Source: Facklamia sp050409585 (GTDB lineage: Bacteria; Bacillota; Bacilli; Lactobacillales; Aerococcaceae). From it: a DNA stretch of 64,000 nt. The DNA lies in contig NZ_JBNUPE010000002.1 of the NCBI RefSeq assembly GCF_050409585.1, positions 62,001 through 126,000 on the forward strand. Direction: 5' to 3'. The first letter of the stretch is position 1. The number at the start of each line of letters is the position of its first letter. Shown here in pieces: positions 27,286 to 36,695 of the stretch. The notes beneath the pieces are model-generated. The model was not told the DNA's origin, did not search any database, and saw nothing but the letters and a program-made list of their open reading frames with translations. The translations under genes were made by a program, and so were the position numbers.

Positions 27286-30200
27286 ATGCTATTCAATGTT
27301 CGTAGCTCTTATTCTTTATTGCAATCCACCCTTGATTTAAATCAATATGTAGTTAAAGCTAAGTCCCTAGGCTACACGCATCTTGGCTTAGCCGATCAAG
27401 GAGTCTTACATGCTAGTCTTAAGTTTTACCTAGCCTGCCAAAAAGCAGACCTTCATGCCATGATAGGGCTTAGCTTGAACTTGCCGGGACGCCTGGACCA
27501 AAGTCAAAGCTATCCTATAATTCTTTATGCCCTGAATTACCAGGGCTATTTAGCTTTGATTCAACTTTCTAAATTAATCAACCAAAGCCATCCAGATTAT
27601 CAGCAAATCGATCATCTGATGAAAGAAGCTAGCCAATCATTGGTTATCATTACTGCCGGCAAGAAGGGAGAATTAGAACAAGCCCTTCTACATGAGAATT
27701 TTGAAGCAGGACAAGCGATTCTTCAGTCTTGGCTTCATATTTTTCCGCAAGACAATTTTTATCTAGGACTTTCGATTTATCCCTTCAATGAATTAGAAGT
27801 TTCATGGCTATCTCAATTTGCTCGAAACCACCAATTAAAGATGGTTTGTAACCAAGCAGTCGAAAGTCTCACCAGTGAAGAAGGTTTTGCTATAAGGATT
27901 TTACAAGCGATTGATCGCGGTGAAAGCTTGGATCCTTCAATTATGACCTATCGGACGTCTCATTATTTATACGGCCGTAATGAATTAGAAGACTTGTATT
28001 TACAAAAGGGACTGGAGCAGGTAGTCACCAATAGTCATGCTTTGGAAGAACGTATGCAAGTGCAGCTGCCCATTAATCAGTCGCTCCTACCTAAATTTAA
28101 AACACCAAATAATATAGCTGCTAAAGACTATTTAAAACACCTATGTCAAAACAAGCTAGCAGAGTTAAAAGTTGATCAAGTGCCCATTTATCAAGAACGC
28201 TTAGACCATGAATTAACTACCATCGATCAAATGGGTTTCAATGATTATTTCTTAATTGTTTGGGAAATTATGGCCTTTTGTTATGAATATAATATCCGAA
28301 CGGGTCCAGGGCGAGGGTCTGCTGCTGGCTCTTTAGTAGCCTATCTATTAGGAATTACTAAGATAGACCCGATAGAATATGATTTACTCTTTGAACGCTT
28401 TTTAAATCCTGAACGCTACAATATGCCCGATATTGATATCGATATTCCAGATGATAAAAGAGACCAAGTGCTTCGTTATGTCGCCCAAAAATATGGCAGC
28501 CAGCAGGTAGCTCAATTGGTGACTTTCGGTAGTTTTGGGGCCAAGCAATCACTACGCGACACCCTCAGAGTCTTGTCCTATCCTAAAATGGTGCAAGATC
28601 GCTGGTCCAAGACCATACCAACTGAAGTGTCCATCCGCTTGCAGGATGCTTATCAAAAGTCTAGCGCTTTAAGACAGTTAATTGCTGAAGATTCTGTAAA
28701 TGAACAAATTTTTAAAACTGCTCTCACCATTGAGGGCTTGCCACGACATACTTCTACCCATGCTTCAGGAGTTGTGATTGCCGATCAAGATTTGAGTCGC
28801 TGGGTGCCCGTTACAACAAGAGAAGGCCAAATACAGCTTACGCAATTTGATATGGAAGATGTCGAACGAGTAGGTTTGTTAAAAATGGACTTTCTGGGCT
28901 TGAAAAACTTACAAATCCTAGATACTATTTTGAATTTAATTAAGCAAAATCAAGGCTTAGCCATTGACATCGATGCCATTGATCGTGAGGATTCAGCCAC
29001 TTTAAGACTTTTCCAAGAAGCTAACACCCAAGGAGTCTTCCAGTTTGAATCTGAAGGAATTCGCCAAGTTTTAAGAAGATTAAAACCGGAAAGTTTTGAA
29101 GATATTATCGCAGTCAATGCTTTATACCGACCGGGGCCTATGCAACAAATTTCTCATTTTATCAACCGCAAGCATGGTAAGGAAAAAATTGATTATATCC
29201 ATCCGCTTTTAGAAGGAATTTTACAAAAAACCTACGGAATTATCGTTTATCAAGAGCAAGTTATGCAAATCTGCCAAAAGTTGGCTGGTTTTAGTTTAGG
29301 GCAAGCCGACCTCTTGAGAAGAGCCATGGGTAAAAAAGAGATGGACCTAATGAAAGACCAACAAGTTGCTTTTCTAAAGGGTTGTCAAGAGCGTGGACTG
29401 GATAGTCAAACCAGTCAGCAAGTTTTCCATTATATTTATCAATTTGCCAATTATGGTTTTAATCGGGCGCACGCTGCTGTTTATTCGACTTTGGCCTACC
29501 AACTAGCTTATTTAAAGGTTCACTATCCATTAGAGTTCTTTACAGCCCTCTTAAACCATGGGCGATCAATTCATCAAAGTTTGGATGAATACCTATTAGA
29601 TGCCAAACGTACGGTAGGACCCTTTTTAATGGTGGATATCAATCGCTCACATACTAATTTTAAAATTGAAAAAGGGGCTATTCGAATTGGTTTAATGGCT
29701 ATCAATGGACTCAGACATGATTTTTGTCAAGTCATTTTAGATGAGCGCAATTTAGCTGGGCCTTTTACCGATTTCCAAAACTTTCTATCACGGATGCCCC
29801 TTAAATTTCTAAAGACCAATTTAATTCAAGCGCTAATAGATGCCGGTGCACTCGACACCTTTGGCTACACACGAGCGACCTTGACCGAGAACTTAGAACA
29901 TTTTATTCAATTTCGCAAGATTTCAGGCAATCATATTAACTTATTAAAAGAGATTGAACCTAAAATTAATTTGGTCAGAGAGTGGCCTAAAGCCCATTTA
30001 CTCAAGCGTCAACGTGAAGTACTAGGCTTGCAATTAGCTGGCCATCCTATTGATGAGTTTTTAAAACTGATTGAAGGAGATCAAAGCTTTCTATCTATTG
30101 GAGCTTTAAAATCCTTAAAAATGCCTAAAGGTAAAAAAGTAAAAGTTCTAGCCTATATCGAGCACATGAAAGTCATTGAAACTAAGAAAAAAGACCAGAT

Positions 30201-30633
30201 GGCTTTTTACCGTCTCAATGATGGCAGTCAAAATATTTCTCTGGTTAGTTTCCCTGAAAGTTATCAACGATTTGGCCACCAGCTCAAAGAGGGTCAAGTG
30301 GTGGCTTTGCAAGGCCAACTAAGCCTAGATCGACAAGGTCAGCCACAAATTGTTTTGGATAAATTACTGCCCTTACCAGAAGATGAAAAGCAATCCCATT
30401 CATCACCAATTCGTCAAGTATTTATTAAATTACTAGCCGGGGCTTCTAGTCAGCAATTAGTGGAAAAATTAAAAGCTTTAGCAGTAGAAAACCCAGGTCC
30501 TTTAGAAATAATCATGGTCGATGCCAACCGCAATGCTTGGAAATTAGAGGCTCTATATAATATTTCTATGGCAGATCGGGTGGTGGATGAGTTAAAAGCT
30601 CTTTTTGGAGAAAATAATGTCTATTTTAAATAA
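27286..30633 (+). CDS. dnaE: DNA polymerase III alpha subunit DnaE
   Basis: This is a replicative polymerase of the DnaE type, which in Bacillota extends primers on the lagging strand beside PolC. It is 1115 residues. The polymerase core has GPGRGSAAGSLVAYLLGIT and the catalytic aspartates in PDIDIDIPDDKR (about residues 384-395); tandem helix-hairpin-helix, OB (about 950-1035) and C-terminal domains follow. The N-terminal PHP domain (1 to about 200) looks eroded: the usual HxH is replaced by NVRSSYS and the TDH motif by ADQ. No exonuclease domain is present, normal for DnaE. It appears to be the last gene of the mutS operon. Confidence 0.95.
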   Translation: MLFNVRSSYSLLQSTLDLNQYVVKAKSLGYTHLGLADQGVLHASLKFYLACQKADLHAMIGLSLNLPGRLDQSQSYPIILYALNYQGYLALIQLSKLINQSHPDYQQIDHLMKEASQSLVIITAGKKGELEQALLHENFEAGQAILQSWLHIFPQDNFYLGLSIYPFNELEVSWLSQFARNHQLKMVCNQAVESLTSEEGFAIRILQAIDRGESLDPSIMTYRTSHYLYGRNELEDLYLQKGLEQVVTNSHALEERMQVQLPINQSLLPKFKTPNNIAAKDYLKHLCQNKLAELKVDQVPIYQERLDHELTTIDQMGFNDYFLIVWEIMAFCYEYNIRTGPGRGSAAGSLVAYLLGITKIDPIEYDLLFERFLNPERYNMPDIDIDIPDDKRDQVLRYVAQKYGSQQVAQLVTFGSFGAKQSLRDTLRVLSYPKMVQDRWSKTIPTEVSIRLQDAYQKSSALRQLIAEDSVNEQIFKTALTIEGLPRHTSTHASGVVIADQDLSRWVPVTTREGQIQLTQFDMEDVERVGLLKMDFLGLKNLQILDTILNLIKQNQGLAIDIDAIDREDSATLRLFQEANTQGVFQFESEGIRQVLRRLKPESFEDIIAVNALYRPGPMQQISHFINRKHGKEKIDYIHPLLEGILQKTYGIIVYQEQVMQICQKLAGFSLGQADLLRRAMGKKEMDLMKDQQVAFLKGCQERGLDSQTSQQVFHYIYQFANYGFNRAHAAVYSTLAYQLAYLKVHYPLEFFTALLNHGRSIHQSLDEYLLDAKRTVGPFLMVDINRSHTNFKIEKGAIRIGLMAINGLRHDFCQVILDERNLAGPFTDFQNFLSRMPLKFLKTNLIQALIDAGALDTFGYTRATLTENLEHFIQFRKISGNHINLLKEIEPKINLVREWPKAHLLKRQREVLGLQLAGHPIDEFLKLIEGDQSFLSIGALKSLKMPKGKKVKVLAYIEHMKVIETKKKDQMAFYRLNDGSQNISLVSFPESYQRFGHQLKEGQVVALQGQLSLDRQGQPQIVLDKLLPLPEDEKQSHSSPIRQVFIKLLAGASSQQLVEKLKALAVENPGPLEIIMVDANRNAWKLEALYNISMADRVVDELKALFGENNVYFK

Positions 30634-30658
30634 TGAATCTGACTGATAATCATATCAA

Positions 30659-30687
30659 CGGACAGGCTTTTTAATTCATGTTAAAAT
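30659..30687 (+). promoter_or_regulatory. Promoter of pfkA-pyk
   Basis: CGGACA (-35, 30659-30664), a 17-base spacer, and TAAAAT (-10, 30682-30687) with TGT before it (extended -10). I see no clear terminator between dnaE and this promoter, and no catabolite (cre) site. Confidence 0.7.
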
Positions 30688-30724
30688 ATTATTAAGAGAG
30701 TTAATGAATAAGAAGAGGTGACTT

Positions 30725-31696
30725 ATGAGACGTTTAGCAGTGCTAACAAGTGGAGGTGACGCTCCCGGAATGAACGCCGCTATTCGAGCTGTTGTTGAAC
30801 AGGGCCTCCATCATCAAATTGAGGTAGTAGGTGTTCAACACGGTTTTAAAGGTTTAGTGGAAGGTGAATATAGGAAAATAGGGATCAACGACCTCACTCA
30901 TGCCATTCGTAGAGGAGGAACCATCCTTTATTCAGCCAGGTACCCTGAATTTAAACAGTTAGAAGTACAAAAAAAAGCCATTCAACAAATGGAATCCCTA
31001 GGAATTGAAGGCTTAATTGTTATTGGAGGAGATGGCTCCTTCCAAGGAGCTCTAGCTCTTACTAAATTAGGTTTTCCAGCTATTGGTATTCCAGGAACCA
31101 TTGATAATGATATTCCAGGGACCGAATATACGATAGGGTTTGACTCTGCCATGTCGGCAGCGATTGAAGCCATCGATAAAATTTCTGACACAGCGGCCTC
31201 ACATAACCGTACCTTTGTAGTCGAAGTGATGGGACGTAACGCGGGGGATATTGCTATATGGGCCGGAGTGGCTGTGGGAGCCGATGCCATTGTTATTCCT
31301 GAAGAAGATTTCTTTATCGGTGACATTGCTCGCAGAGTCAATACGGCTCTTAGTCATGGGAAAGACCATGCTTTAATCGTATTAGCTGAAGGTGTCATGG
31401 GTGTGGAAGAATTTATCAAAGAATACAAAAAAGAAGCCCCTGATCAAAGTGTTCGTGGGGTTAACCTCTCCCACATTCAAAGAGGGGGTAATCCAACAGG
31501 TCGTGATCGTGTTTTTGCTACATTAATGGGTGCTAAGGCAGTGGATTTAATTCTTCACGGACAATCGGGTATTTTCGTCGGCATTACCAATGAAGAATTA
31601 TCCGTTTGTGACATCGTTGAAACCTTAACCAAATCCAAGCACAAAGTAAGAGATGATTTGTACGAAATTAATCGTAGCTTAACGGATCGCTATTGA
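30725..31696 (+). CDS. pfkA: ATP-dependent 6-phosphofructokinase
   Basis: PfkA phosphorylates fructose 6-phosphate to fructose 1,6-bisphosphate, the committed glycolytic step. It is 323 residues, the classic bacterial form. The ATP loop GGDAPG is at 10-15, GGDGS at 101-105 (with the glycine that marks ATP rather than PPi use), and the catalytic Asp127 lies in GTIDNDIPGT. An AGAGGTGA RBS precedes the ATG. pyk follows after 18 bases, the standard pfkA-pyk pair. Confidence 0.97.
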   Translation: MRRLAVLTSGGDAPGMNAAIRAVVEQGLHHQIEVVGVQHGFKGLVEGEYRKIGINDLTHAIRRGGTILYSARYPEFKQLEVQKKAIQQMESLGIEGLIVIGGDGSFQGALALTKLGFPAIGIPGTIDNDIPGTEYTIGFDSAMSAAIEAIDKISDTAASHNRTFVVEVMGRNAGDIAIWAGVAVGADAIVIPEEDFFIGDIARRVNTALSHGKDHALIVLAEGVMGVEEFIKEYKKEAPDQSVRGVNLSHIQRGGNPTGRDRVFATLMGAKAVDLILHGQSGIFVGITNEELSVCDIVETLTKSKHKVRDDLYEINRSLTDRY

Positions 31697-31714
31697 GCAT
31701 GAAAAGGAGTTAAT

Positions 31715-33472
31715 ATGAAGAAAACAAAGATCGTTGGCACAATGGGGCCGGCAACTCAATCAAAGAAAGTAATGGTCGATCTGCTTCACGCAGGAATGAA
31801 TGTAGCCCGTTTTAATTTTTCTCACGGTGATCAAGCATCGCAATTAAACCATATCAACTTATTTAAAGAGGCCCGTCAAGAAGCCGGTGTTATAGCTGGT
31901 ATCTTATTAGATACCAAGGGACCTGAAATAAGAACGCATAAGATGGAAAATAATGGCATTCTATTAGAAAAAGGTCATAAAATCCGGATAGCGATGACTG
32001 AGGTTTTAGGTAGTGCTGATAAGTTTTCTATCACCTATGAAGGCTTAATTGATGATGTGACTATCGGTTCGCTTATTCTAATCGATGACGGTTTAATTGA
32101 ATTGGAAGTTGAAGCCATTGATGATCAAGCCAAGGAAATTGCTTGTGTGGTAGTCAATTCAGGTGTCTTAAAATCACAAAAGGGTATTAATGTACCAGGT
32201 ATTTCTTTAAATATTGCGGGTATCACTGAAAAAGACAAGCAAGATATTCGTTTTGGCGCGCGTCAAGATGTTGACTTTATAGCGGCCTCCTTTGTGCGCC
32301 GTCAAAATGATGTGATGGAAATACGTGCTATTCTAGAAGAAGAAAACAAGACCAATATTAAGATTATCTCTAAAATTGAAAACCGGCAGGGTGTCGATAA
32401 TATTGATGAAATTATAGAAGTATCGGATGGGATTATGGTTGCCCGCGGAGATTTAGGGGTCGAAGTGCCAACAGAAGACGTGCCCCTTATTCAAAAAATG
32501 ATTATTAAGAAATGTAATCGAGCAGGTATTCCAGTCGTGACAGCTACACAAATGTTAGATTCTATGCAAAGAAACCCTAGACCTACACGAGCCGAAGCAG
32601 GAGACGTGGCCAATGCTATTTTTGACGGAACGGATGCTGTCATGCTTTCTGGGGAAACAGCGGCAGGGGATTATCCTTTAGAAGCTGTGAAAATGATGGC
32701 TAAGATATGTGAACGGACTGAATCACAATTATTAGGTCAGGATGCCTTTACCTTGAAGAAATTCAATCAGTCAGACTTGACTGAAGCTATTGGTCAAGCG
32801 GTGGGACATACTGCTCGTAATCTGGGGATTCAAACCATCGTGGCAGCAACCTCTTCTGGCTATACGGCACGCATGATTGCTAAATACCGGCCGTCTTCTA
32901 ATATCTTAGCAGCTACCTTTGAGGAAGAAGCACAACGTTCACTCACACTGGTGTGGGGGGTTCAACCTTTCGTTATTGGTAAGCCTGATTCAACCGATGA
33001 GATGTTAGATTCTGCTTCAGCCATGGCAGTAAGGCAAGGTTTTGCTAAAGAAGGCGACTTGATTATCATTACTGCGGGCGTTCCAGTTGGTGAAAAAGGC
33101 ACGACCAACATTATGAAGATTCAATTAATTGGAACCAAGTTAGCTGAAGGACAAGGTGTTGGCAGTGGTAACTTCATTGGTAAGGCAGTGATTGCTCATA
33201 CCGCTGAAGAGGCTAATGCTTATGTCAAAGAAGATACTGTATTAGTCACTAGTCAGACCGACCGTGATTACACTCCAGCCTTAGAAAGAGTGGGCGCTAT
33301 TATCTGTGAAAGCGGAGGTATTACTTCCCATGCCGCTATTCTTGGCTTAGAAAGAGGCATACCGGTAGTAGTAGCAGTAGAAGGTGCTATGGAAGCTATT
33401 AAACAAAATGAACTGATTACTGTGGATGCTCGTCGTGGAATTATCTATCGCGGAGCAACGGTATCCATCTAG
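31715..33472 (+). CDS. pyk: Pyruvate kinase
   Basis: Pyk converts phosphoenolpyruvate and ADP to pyruvate and ATP. It is 585 residues, the long Bacillus type: the barrel with KIVGTMGPATQ, NFSHGD, KIENRQGVDN, MVARGDLGVEVP and ATQMLDSM, then the allosteric domain (about 345-470), then an extra C-terminal PEP-utilising-enzyme domain (about 485-585) with GGITSHAAILGLERGIP. It is cotranscribed with pfkA and followed by a strong terminator. Confidence 0.97.
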   Translation: MKKTKIVGTMGPATQSKKVMVDLLHAGMNVARFNFSHGDQASQLNHINLFKEARQEAGVIAGILLDTKGPEIRTHKMENNGILLEKGHKIRIAMTEVLGSADKFSITYEGLIDDVTIGSLILIDDGLIELEVEAIDDQAKEIACVVVNSGVLKSQKGINVPGISLNIAGITEKDKQDIRFGARQDVDFIAASFVRRQNDVMEIRAILEEENKTNIKIISKIENRQGVDNIDEIIEVSDGIMVARGDLGVEVPTEDVPLIQKMIIKKCNRAGIPVVTATQMLDSMQRNPRPTRAEAGDVANAIFDGTDAVMLSGETAAGDYPLEAVKMMAKICERTESQLLGQDAFTLKKFNQSDLTEAIGQAVGHTARNLGIQTIVAATSSGYTARMIAKYRPSSNILAATFEEEAQRSLTLVWGVQPFVIGKPDSTDEMLDSASAMAVRQGFAKEGDLIIITAGVPVGEKGTTNIMKIQLIGTKLAEGQGVGSGNFIGKAVIAHTAEEANAYVKEDTVLVTSQTDRDYTPALERVGAIICESGGITSHAAILGLERGIPVVVAVEGAMEAIKQNELITVDARRGIIYRGATVSI

Positions 33473-33504
33473 TATAGCAGAGTTCTATCTAAGACACTTA
33501 TTTT

Positions 33505-33552
33505 AAGACATTTCTTGGCTTATTTATTGATGGGCTGAAGAAATGTCTTTTT
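33505..33552 (+). terminator. Terminator after pyk
   Basis: A perfect 12-base stem, AAGACATTTCTT (33505-33516) with AAGAAATGTCTT (33538-33549), has a 21-base loop and a T-run to 33552. Confidence 0.93.
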
Positions 33553-33584
33553 GCTTGCCATCTTTTCTCTTTGCTTACAGAATG

Positions 33585-33593
33585 TGTTAAAAT
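33585..33593 (+). promoter_or_regulatory. Extended -10 promoter of the cvfB-xerD operon
   Basis: TGTTAAAAT (33585-33593) is an extended -10 with a poor -35. It leaves a leader of about 110 bases before cvfB that contains a short CTAAGC/GCTTAG repeat of unknown meaning. Confidence 0.55.
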
Positions 33594-33711
33594 TGTTAAT
33601 AGAAGACTAAGCGACTAGAATTAATTGTCTTTTGCTTAGGATAGAGTCGGTCTTTACTTTAGGATAGCTCAATCAGCTTGAAGAGAGTTTGATCAGATAG
33701 GAGAATGAAAG

Positions 33712-34584
33712 ATGAAATTAGGAAGAATTACCGAATGTAAGATAAGTGACGAGAATGAAAACAGTTATTTTGCGCAAGTGGAAGGGATAACCTTTCGCTT
33801 AGACAAGGATCAAATCCAAGGTCAAAGTTATCACTTAGGCGACCAAATTAAAGGGCTTATTTATGAGGATATGAATCGTGAGGCCCGTATTCAATTAGAC
33901 ATCCCTAAGGCAGCTAGTGGTCACTATGATTGGGGCACAGTAACTCAAGTACGTAAAGACTTGGGTGTGTTTGTGGATATTGGACTTTATCAAAAGGACC
34001 TAGTAGTTTCTTTGGATAATTTACCAGATGATAAAAGTCAATGGCCTCAAAAAGGGGACCAGCTCTACTTGACAATGACTGTGGATAATAAGAACCGTTT
34101 TTGGGGCGAATTAGCAAGTTTTGACCAGATGGAAGAATTGTTTATCAAGGCAGCTGACCGTTTGATGAATCAAGATTTAGAAGTAACCATTTTTCAATTG
34201 AAATTAGTAGGAGCTTTGGCAATTTCTAAAGAGAACTTCCGCAGCTTTATACATGAGAGCGAATGGATGTTACCCCCGCGTTTGGGTCAAAAAATCAAGG
34301 GACGGGTAGTCAAGGTACAAAGTGATGGGTCTTTAAACTTGTCCTTAAAACCAAGAGCCCATGAAGCCATTAGCGATGATGCGACTATGTTAATACGTCT
34401 ATTAGAAAAGACGCCCAATCATTTCTTACCTTTTCACGACAAGTCTGATCCTGAAGCTATTAAGCGAGAATTTGGTATTTCTAAGGGACAATTTAAGCGC
34501 GCGGTTGGTTCCTTAATGAAGAATAAGCAAATTCGTCAAGAGGCTAATCAGGGGATTTACTTGGTGACGTCAGAAAATGAATAA
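33712..34584 (+). CDS. cvfB: S1-domain RNA-binding protein, CvfB family
   Basis: This is a cytoplasmic RNA-binding protein of the CvfB/YitL family, 290 residues. It has several S1-type OB domains: about 1-60, about 62-130 (WGTVTQVRKDLGVFVDIG), and about 145-220 ending in IKGRVVKVQSDGSLNLSLKP. A winged-helix-like end follows at about 225-285 (FGISKGQFKRAVGSLMKNKQI). In Staphylococcus aureus, CvfB affects virulence gene expression. It overlaps xerD by 8 bases. The family call is strong; its role here is inferred. Confidence 0.9.
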   Translation: MKLGRITECKISDENENSYFAQVEGITFRLDKDQIQGQSYHLGDQIKGLIYEDMNREARIQLDIPKAASGHYDWGTVTQVRKDLGVFVDIGLYQKDLVVSLDNLPDDKSQWPQKGDQLYLTMTVDNKNRFWGELASFDQMEELFIKAADRLMNQDLEVTIFQLKLVGALAISKENFRSFIHESEWMLPPRLGQKIKGRVVKVQSDGSLNLSLKPRAHEAISDDATMLIRLLEKTPNHFLPFHDKSDPEAIKREFGISKGQFKRAVGSLMKNKQIRQEANQGIYLVTSENE

Positions 34585-35497
34585 GGCGGTCAATCAACAG
34601 TTACAAAATTATTTAGCGGATTTTAAGCGCTATTTACAAATTGATCAAGTCAAATCAAAAAATACAATCCAAGCCTATGTAAGAGATTTAAAAAAGTTTA
34701 TAGACTACCATCAAGACCATGCTACACAAAGCTTAGACCAAATCGATTATAGCTACATGCAAGGGTTTTTAGCTCATTTACACCAGCAAAATTATGCCAC
34801 ATCTTCTACTTCACGGCTTTTATCAGCTATGAAACAGTTTTTTCATTATTTGTTAAAAGAAGGGGTTATCCAGCAAAACCCCTTGCAATTAGTTCAAGGA
34901 CCCAAGCAAGCCAAAAGCCTACCTAAAGTTCTATCAATGGAAGAAGTGGAAGCCCTTATTCAAGCACCGAATATAGCCACTTTAACCGGTTTAAGAGACC
35001 GAGCCATCTTAGAAGTCCTTTATGCTTGTGGCCTACGTGTGAGTGAATTAACTCAGCTTCAGTTAGCTGACTTACACTTAGACTTGGGTTTTGTTCAAAC
35101 TTTAGGTAAGGGCAATAAGGAAAGAATCATTCCCTTAGGGGATGAAGCCATCTATTGGGTTGATCAATACTTACAAGATGCCCGAGGTGTTTTTGCTAGT
35201 AAAAAGACTGCTCAAGCAGGCCAGATTCTCTTCTTAACAGAAAGAGGAAAGGCCTTCACCCGCCAAGGCATCTGGAAAAATCTTAATAAGTATGTTCAAC
35301 AAGCAGGAGTCAATCAAAGAGTTTCACCACACATGTTGAGGCACTCTTTTGCCACTCATTTGTTAGAAAATGGTGCCGATTTACGCATGGTTCAAGAACT
35401 GTTGGGTCATGCAGACATATCGACCACTCAAATTTATACACATATTTCACATCACCGCTTACAGGAAGTTTACCGTAAGAACTTTCCACGCGCTTGA
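34577..35497 (+). CDS. xerD: Site-specific tyrosine recombinase XerD
   Basis: XerD resolves chromosome dimers at dif sites together with a partner (XerC) or with another Xer. It is 306 residues. A SAM-like N-terminal core-binding domain (about 5-90) is followed by the catalytic domain with Arg154, Lys178, His252, Arg255, His278 and the nucleophile Tyr287. Position upstream of deoB-punA matches Bacillus xerD (ripX), which favours XerD over XerC. It overlaps cvfB by 8 bases. It is chromosomal housekeeping, not a mobile-element integrase. Confidence 0.93.
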   Translation: MNKAVNQQLQNYLADFKRYLQIDQVKSKNTIQAYVRDLKKFIDYHQDHATQSLDQIDYSYMQGFLAHLHQQNYATSSTSRLLSAMKQFFHYLLKEGVIQQNPLQLVQGPKQAKSLPKVLSMEEVEALIQAPNIATLTGLRDRAILEVLYACGLRVSELTQLQLADLHLDLGFVQTLGKGNKERIIPLGDEAIYWVDQYLQDARGVFASKKTAQAGQILFLTERGKAFTRQGIWKNLNKYVQQAGVNQRVSPHMLRHSFATHLLENGADLRMVQELLGHADISTTQIYTHISHHRLQEVYRKNFPRA

Positions 35498-35519
35498 TGC
35501 GATTAAAGGAGGAAATAAA

Positions 35520-36686
35520 ATGTTTAAAAGAATACACTTAATCGTTATGGACTCTGTCGGAATTGGACAAGCACCCGATGCAGAAGAATTTGGAGACTCT
35601 AACGTTCACACCTTAGGCCACATTGCCGAAAACTTTGATTTAAACTTAAAAAATATGGCTCAAATGGGTCTGGGTAAAATTGACACCATCAAAGGGGTAG
35701 AAGCCGTCGATCAAACTTCCGCCTACTGGACTAAATTACAAGAACGTTCAGCTGGTAAAGACACCATGACTGGCCACTGGGAAATGATGGGTCTTTATAT
35801 CGACCAGCCCTTTAGAGTCTTTCCAGCTGGTTTCCCACAAGAGTTGATTGAAAAATTAGAAAAATTTGCTAAGCGTAAGGTAATTGGGAATAAGGTGGCT
35901 TCTGGAACCGAAATTATTAAAGAATTAGGACCCGAGCAATTAGAAACGGGGGCATTAATTGTATATACATCAGCCGATTCTGTTTTACAGATTGCTGCCC
36001 ACGAAGAAGTCATTCCTTTAGAAGAACTTTACAAGGTCTGTGAATATGCCCGTGAGATTACTTTGGAAGATCCTTACATGATTGGTCGGATTATTGCCCG
36101 ACCTTATGTCGGTCAAATAGGTAATTTCGAAAGAACCAGCAATCGTCATGACTATGCCTTGGATCCCTTTGGCAAAACGACCCTTGATTTCTTAAAAGAT
36201 GACGGCAAATCGGTCATTGCAGTGGGCAAAATTAATGACATCTTTAATGGAGCGGGTATTACTCAAGCGATTCGCACTAAGTCCAATATGGACGGTGTCG
36301 ATCAATTACTCAAGGTCATGGGGGAAGATTTTGAAGGTCTATCCTTCACCAACTTAGTGGACTTCGATGCCAAATATGGTCACCGTCGTGACCCTCAAGG
36401 CTATGGTCAAGCCTTAGAAGACTTCGACGCCCGCATTCCTGAACTAATTCAAGCCATGAATGAAGAGGACTTGTTATTAATCACAGCCGACCATGGTAAT
36501 GATCCGACTTATAAGGGAACCGATCATACCCGTGAATATGTGCCTTTATTGGCCTATTCTAAAAAGTTTAAAGCGGCAAGTGAACTACAAGCGCAGCACT
36601 TTGCTGATATCGCGGCCACTATTTCTGATAACTTTGGTGTTAAACAGACAGATCAAGGACAGTCGTTTTTAGCACAATTAAAATAG
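35520..36686 (+). CDS. deoB: Phosphopentomutase
   Basis: DeoB interconverts (deoxy)ribose 1-phosphate and 5-phosphate, linking nucleoside breakdown to the pentose phosphate pathway. It is 388 residues in the alkaline phosphatase superfamily. Metal ligands are seen in MDSVGIGQAPDA near the N-terminus and in ADHGNDPTYKGTDHTRE near the C-terminus; the phosphorylated Thr lies in GKDTMTGHWEMMG. I chose ATG at 35520, preceded by AAAGGAGG; an upstream in-frame start would extend into xerD in another frame. punA follows after 9 bases. Confidence 0.96.
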   Translation: MFKRIHLIVMDSVGIGQAPDAEEFGDSNVHTLGHIAENFDLNLKNMAQMGLGKIDTIKGVEAVDQTSAYWTKLQERSAGKDTMTGHWEMMGLYIDQPFRVFPAGFPQELIEKLEKFAKRKVIGNKVASGTEIIKELGPEQLETGALIVYTSADSVLQIAAHEEVIPLEELYKVCEYAREITLEDPYMIGRIIARPYVGQIGNFERTSNRHDYALDPFGKTTLDFLKDDGKSVIAVGKINDIFNGAGITQAIRTKSNMDGVDQLLKVMGEDFEGLSFTNLVDFDAKYGHRRDPQGYGQALEDFDARIPELIQAMNEEDLLLITADHGNDPTYKGTDHTREYVPLLAYSKKFKAASELQAQHFADIAATISDNFGVKQTDQGQSFLAQLK

Positions 36687-36695
36687 GAGAAGATT

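Noticed and set aside
30634..30680. Terminator between dnaE and pfkA
   Set aside because: There is a T-run (GGCTTTTTAA), but I could not find a stem before it.
30982..31341. A 119-codon ORF antisense to pfkA
   Set aside because: It is a shadow of the strongly conserved pfkA frame, with low-complexity composition and no RBS.
34577..35497. The tyrosine recombinase as a sign of a mobile element
   Set aside because: Its place before deoB-punA and its length match housekeeping XerD; there are no attachment sites or cargo genes.
35370..35519. A longer N-terminus for deoB
   Set aside because: The extra 50 codons overlap xerD in another frame, and the AAAGGAGG before ATG 35520 fixes the start.
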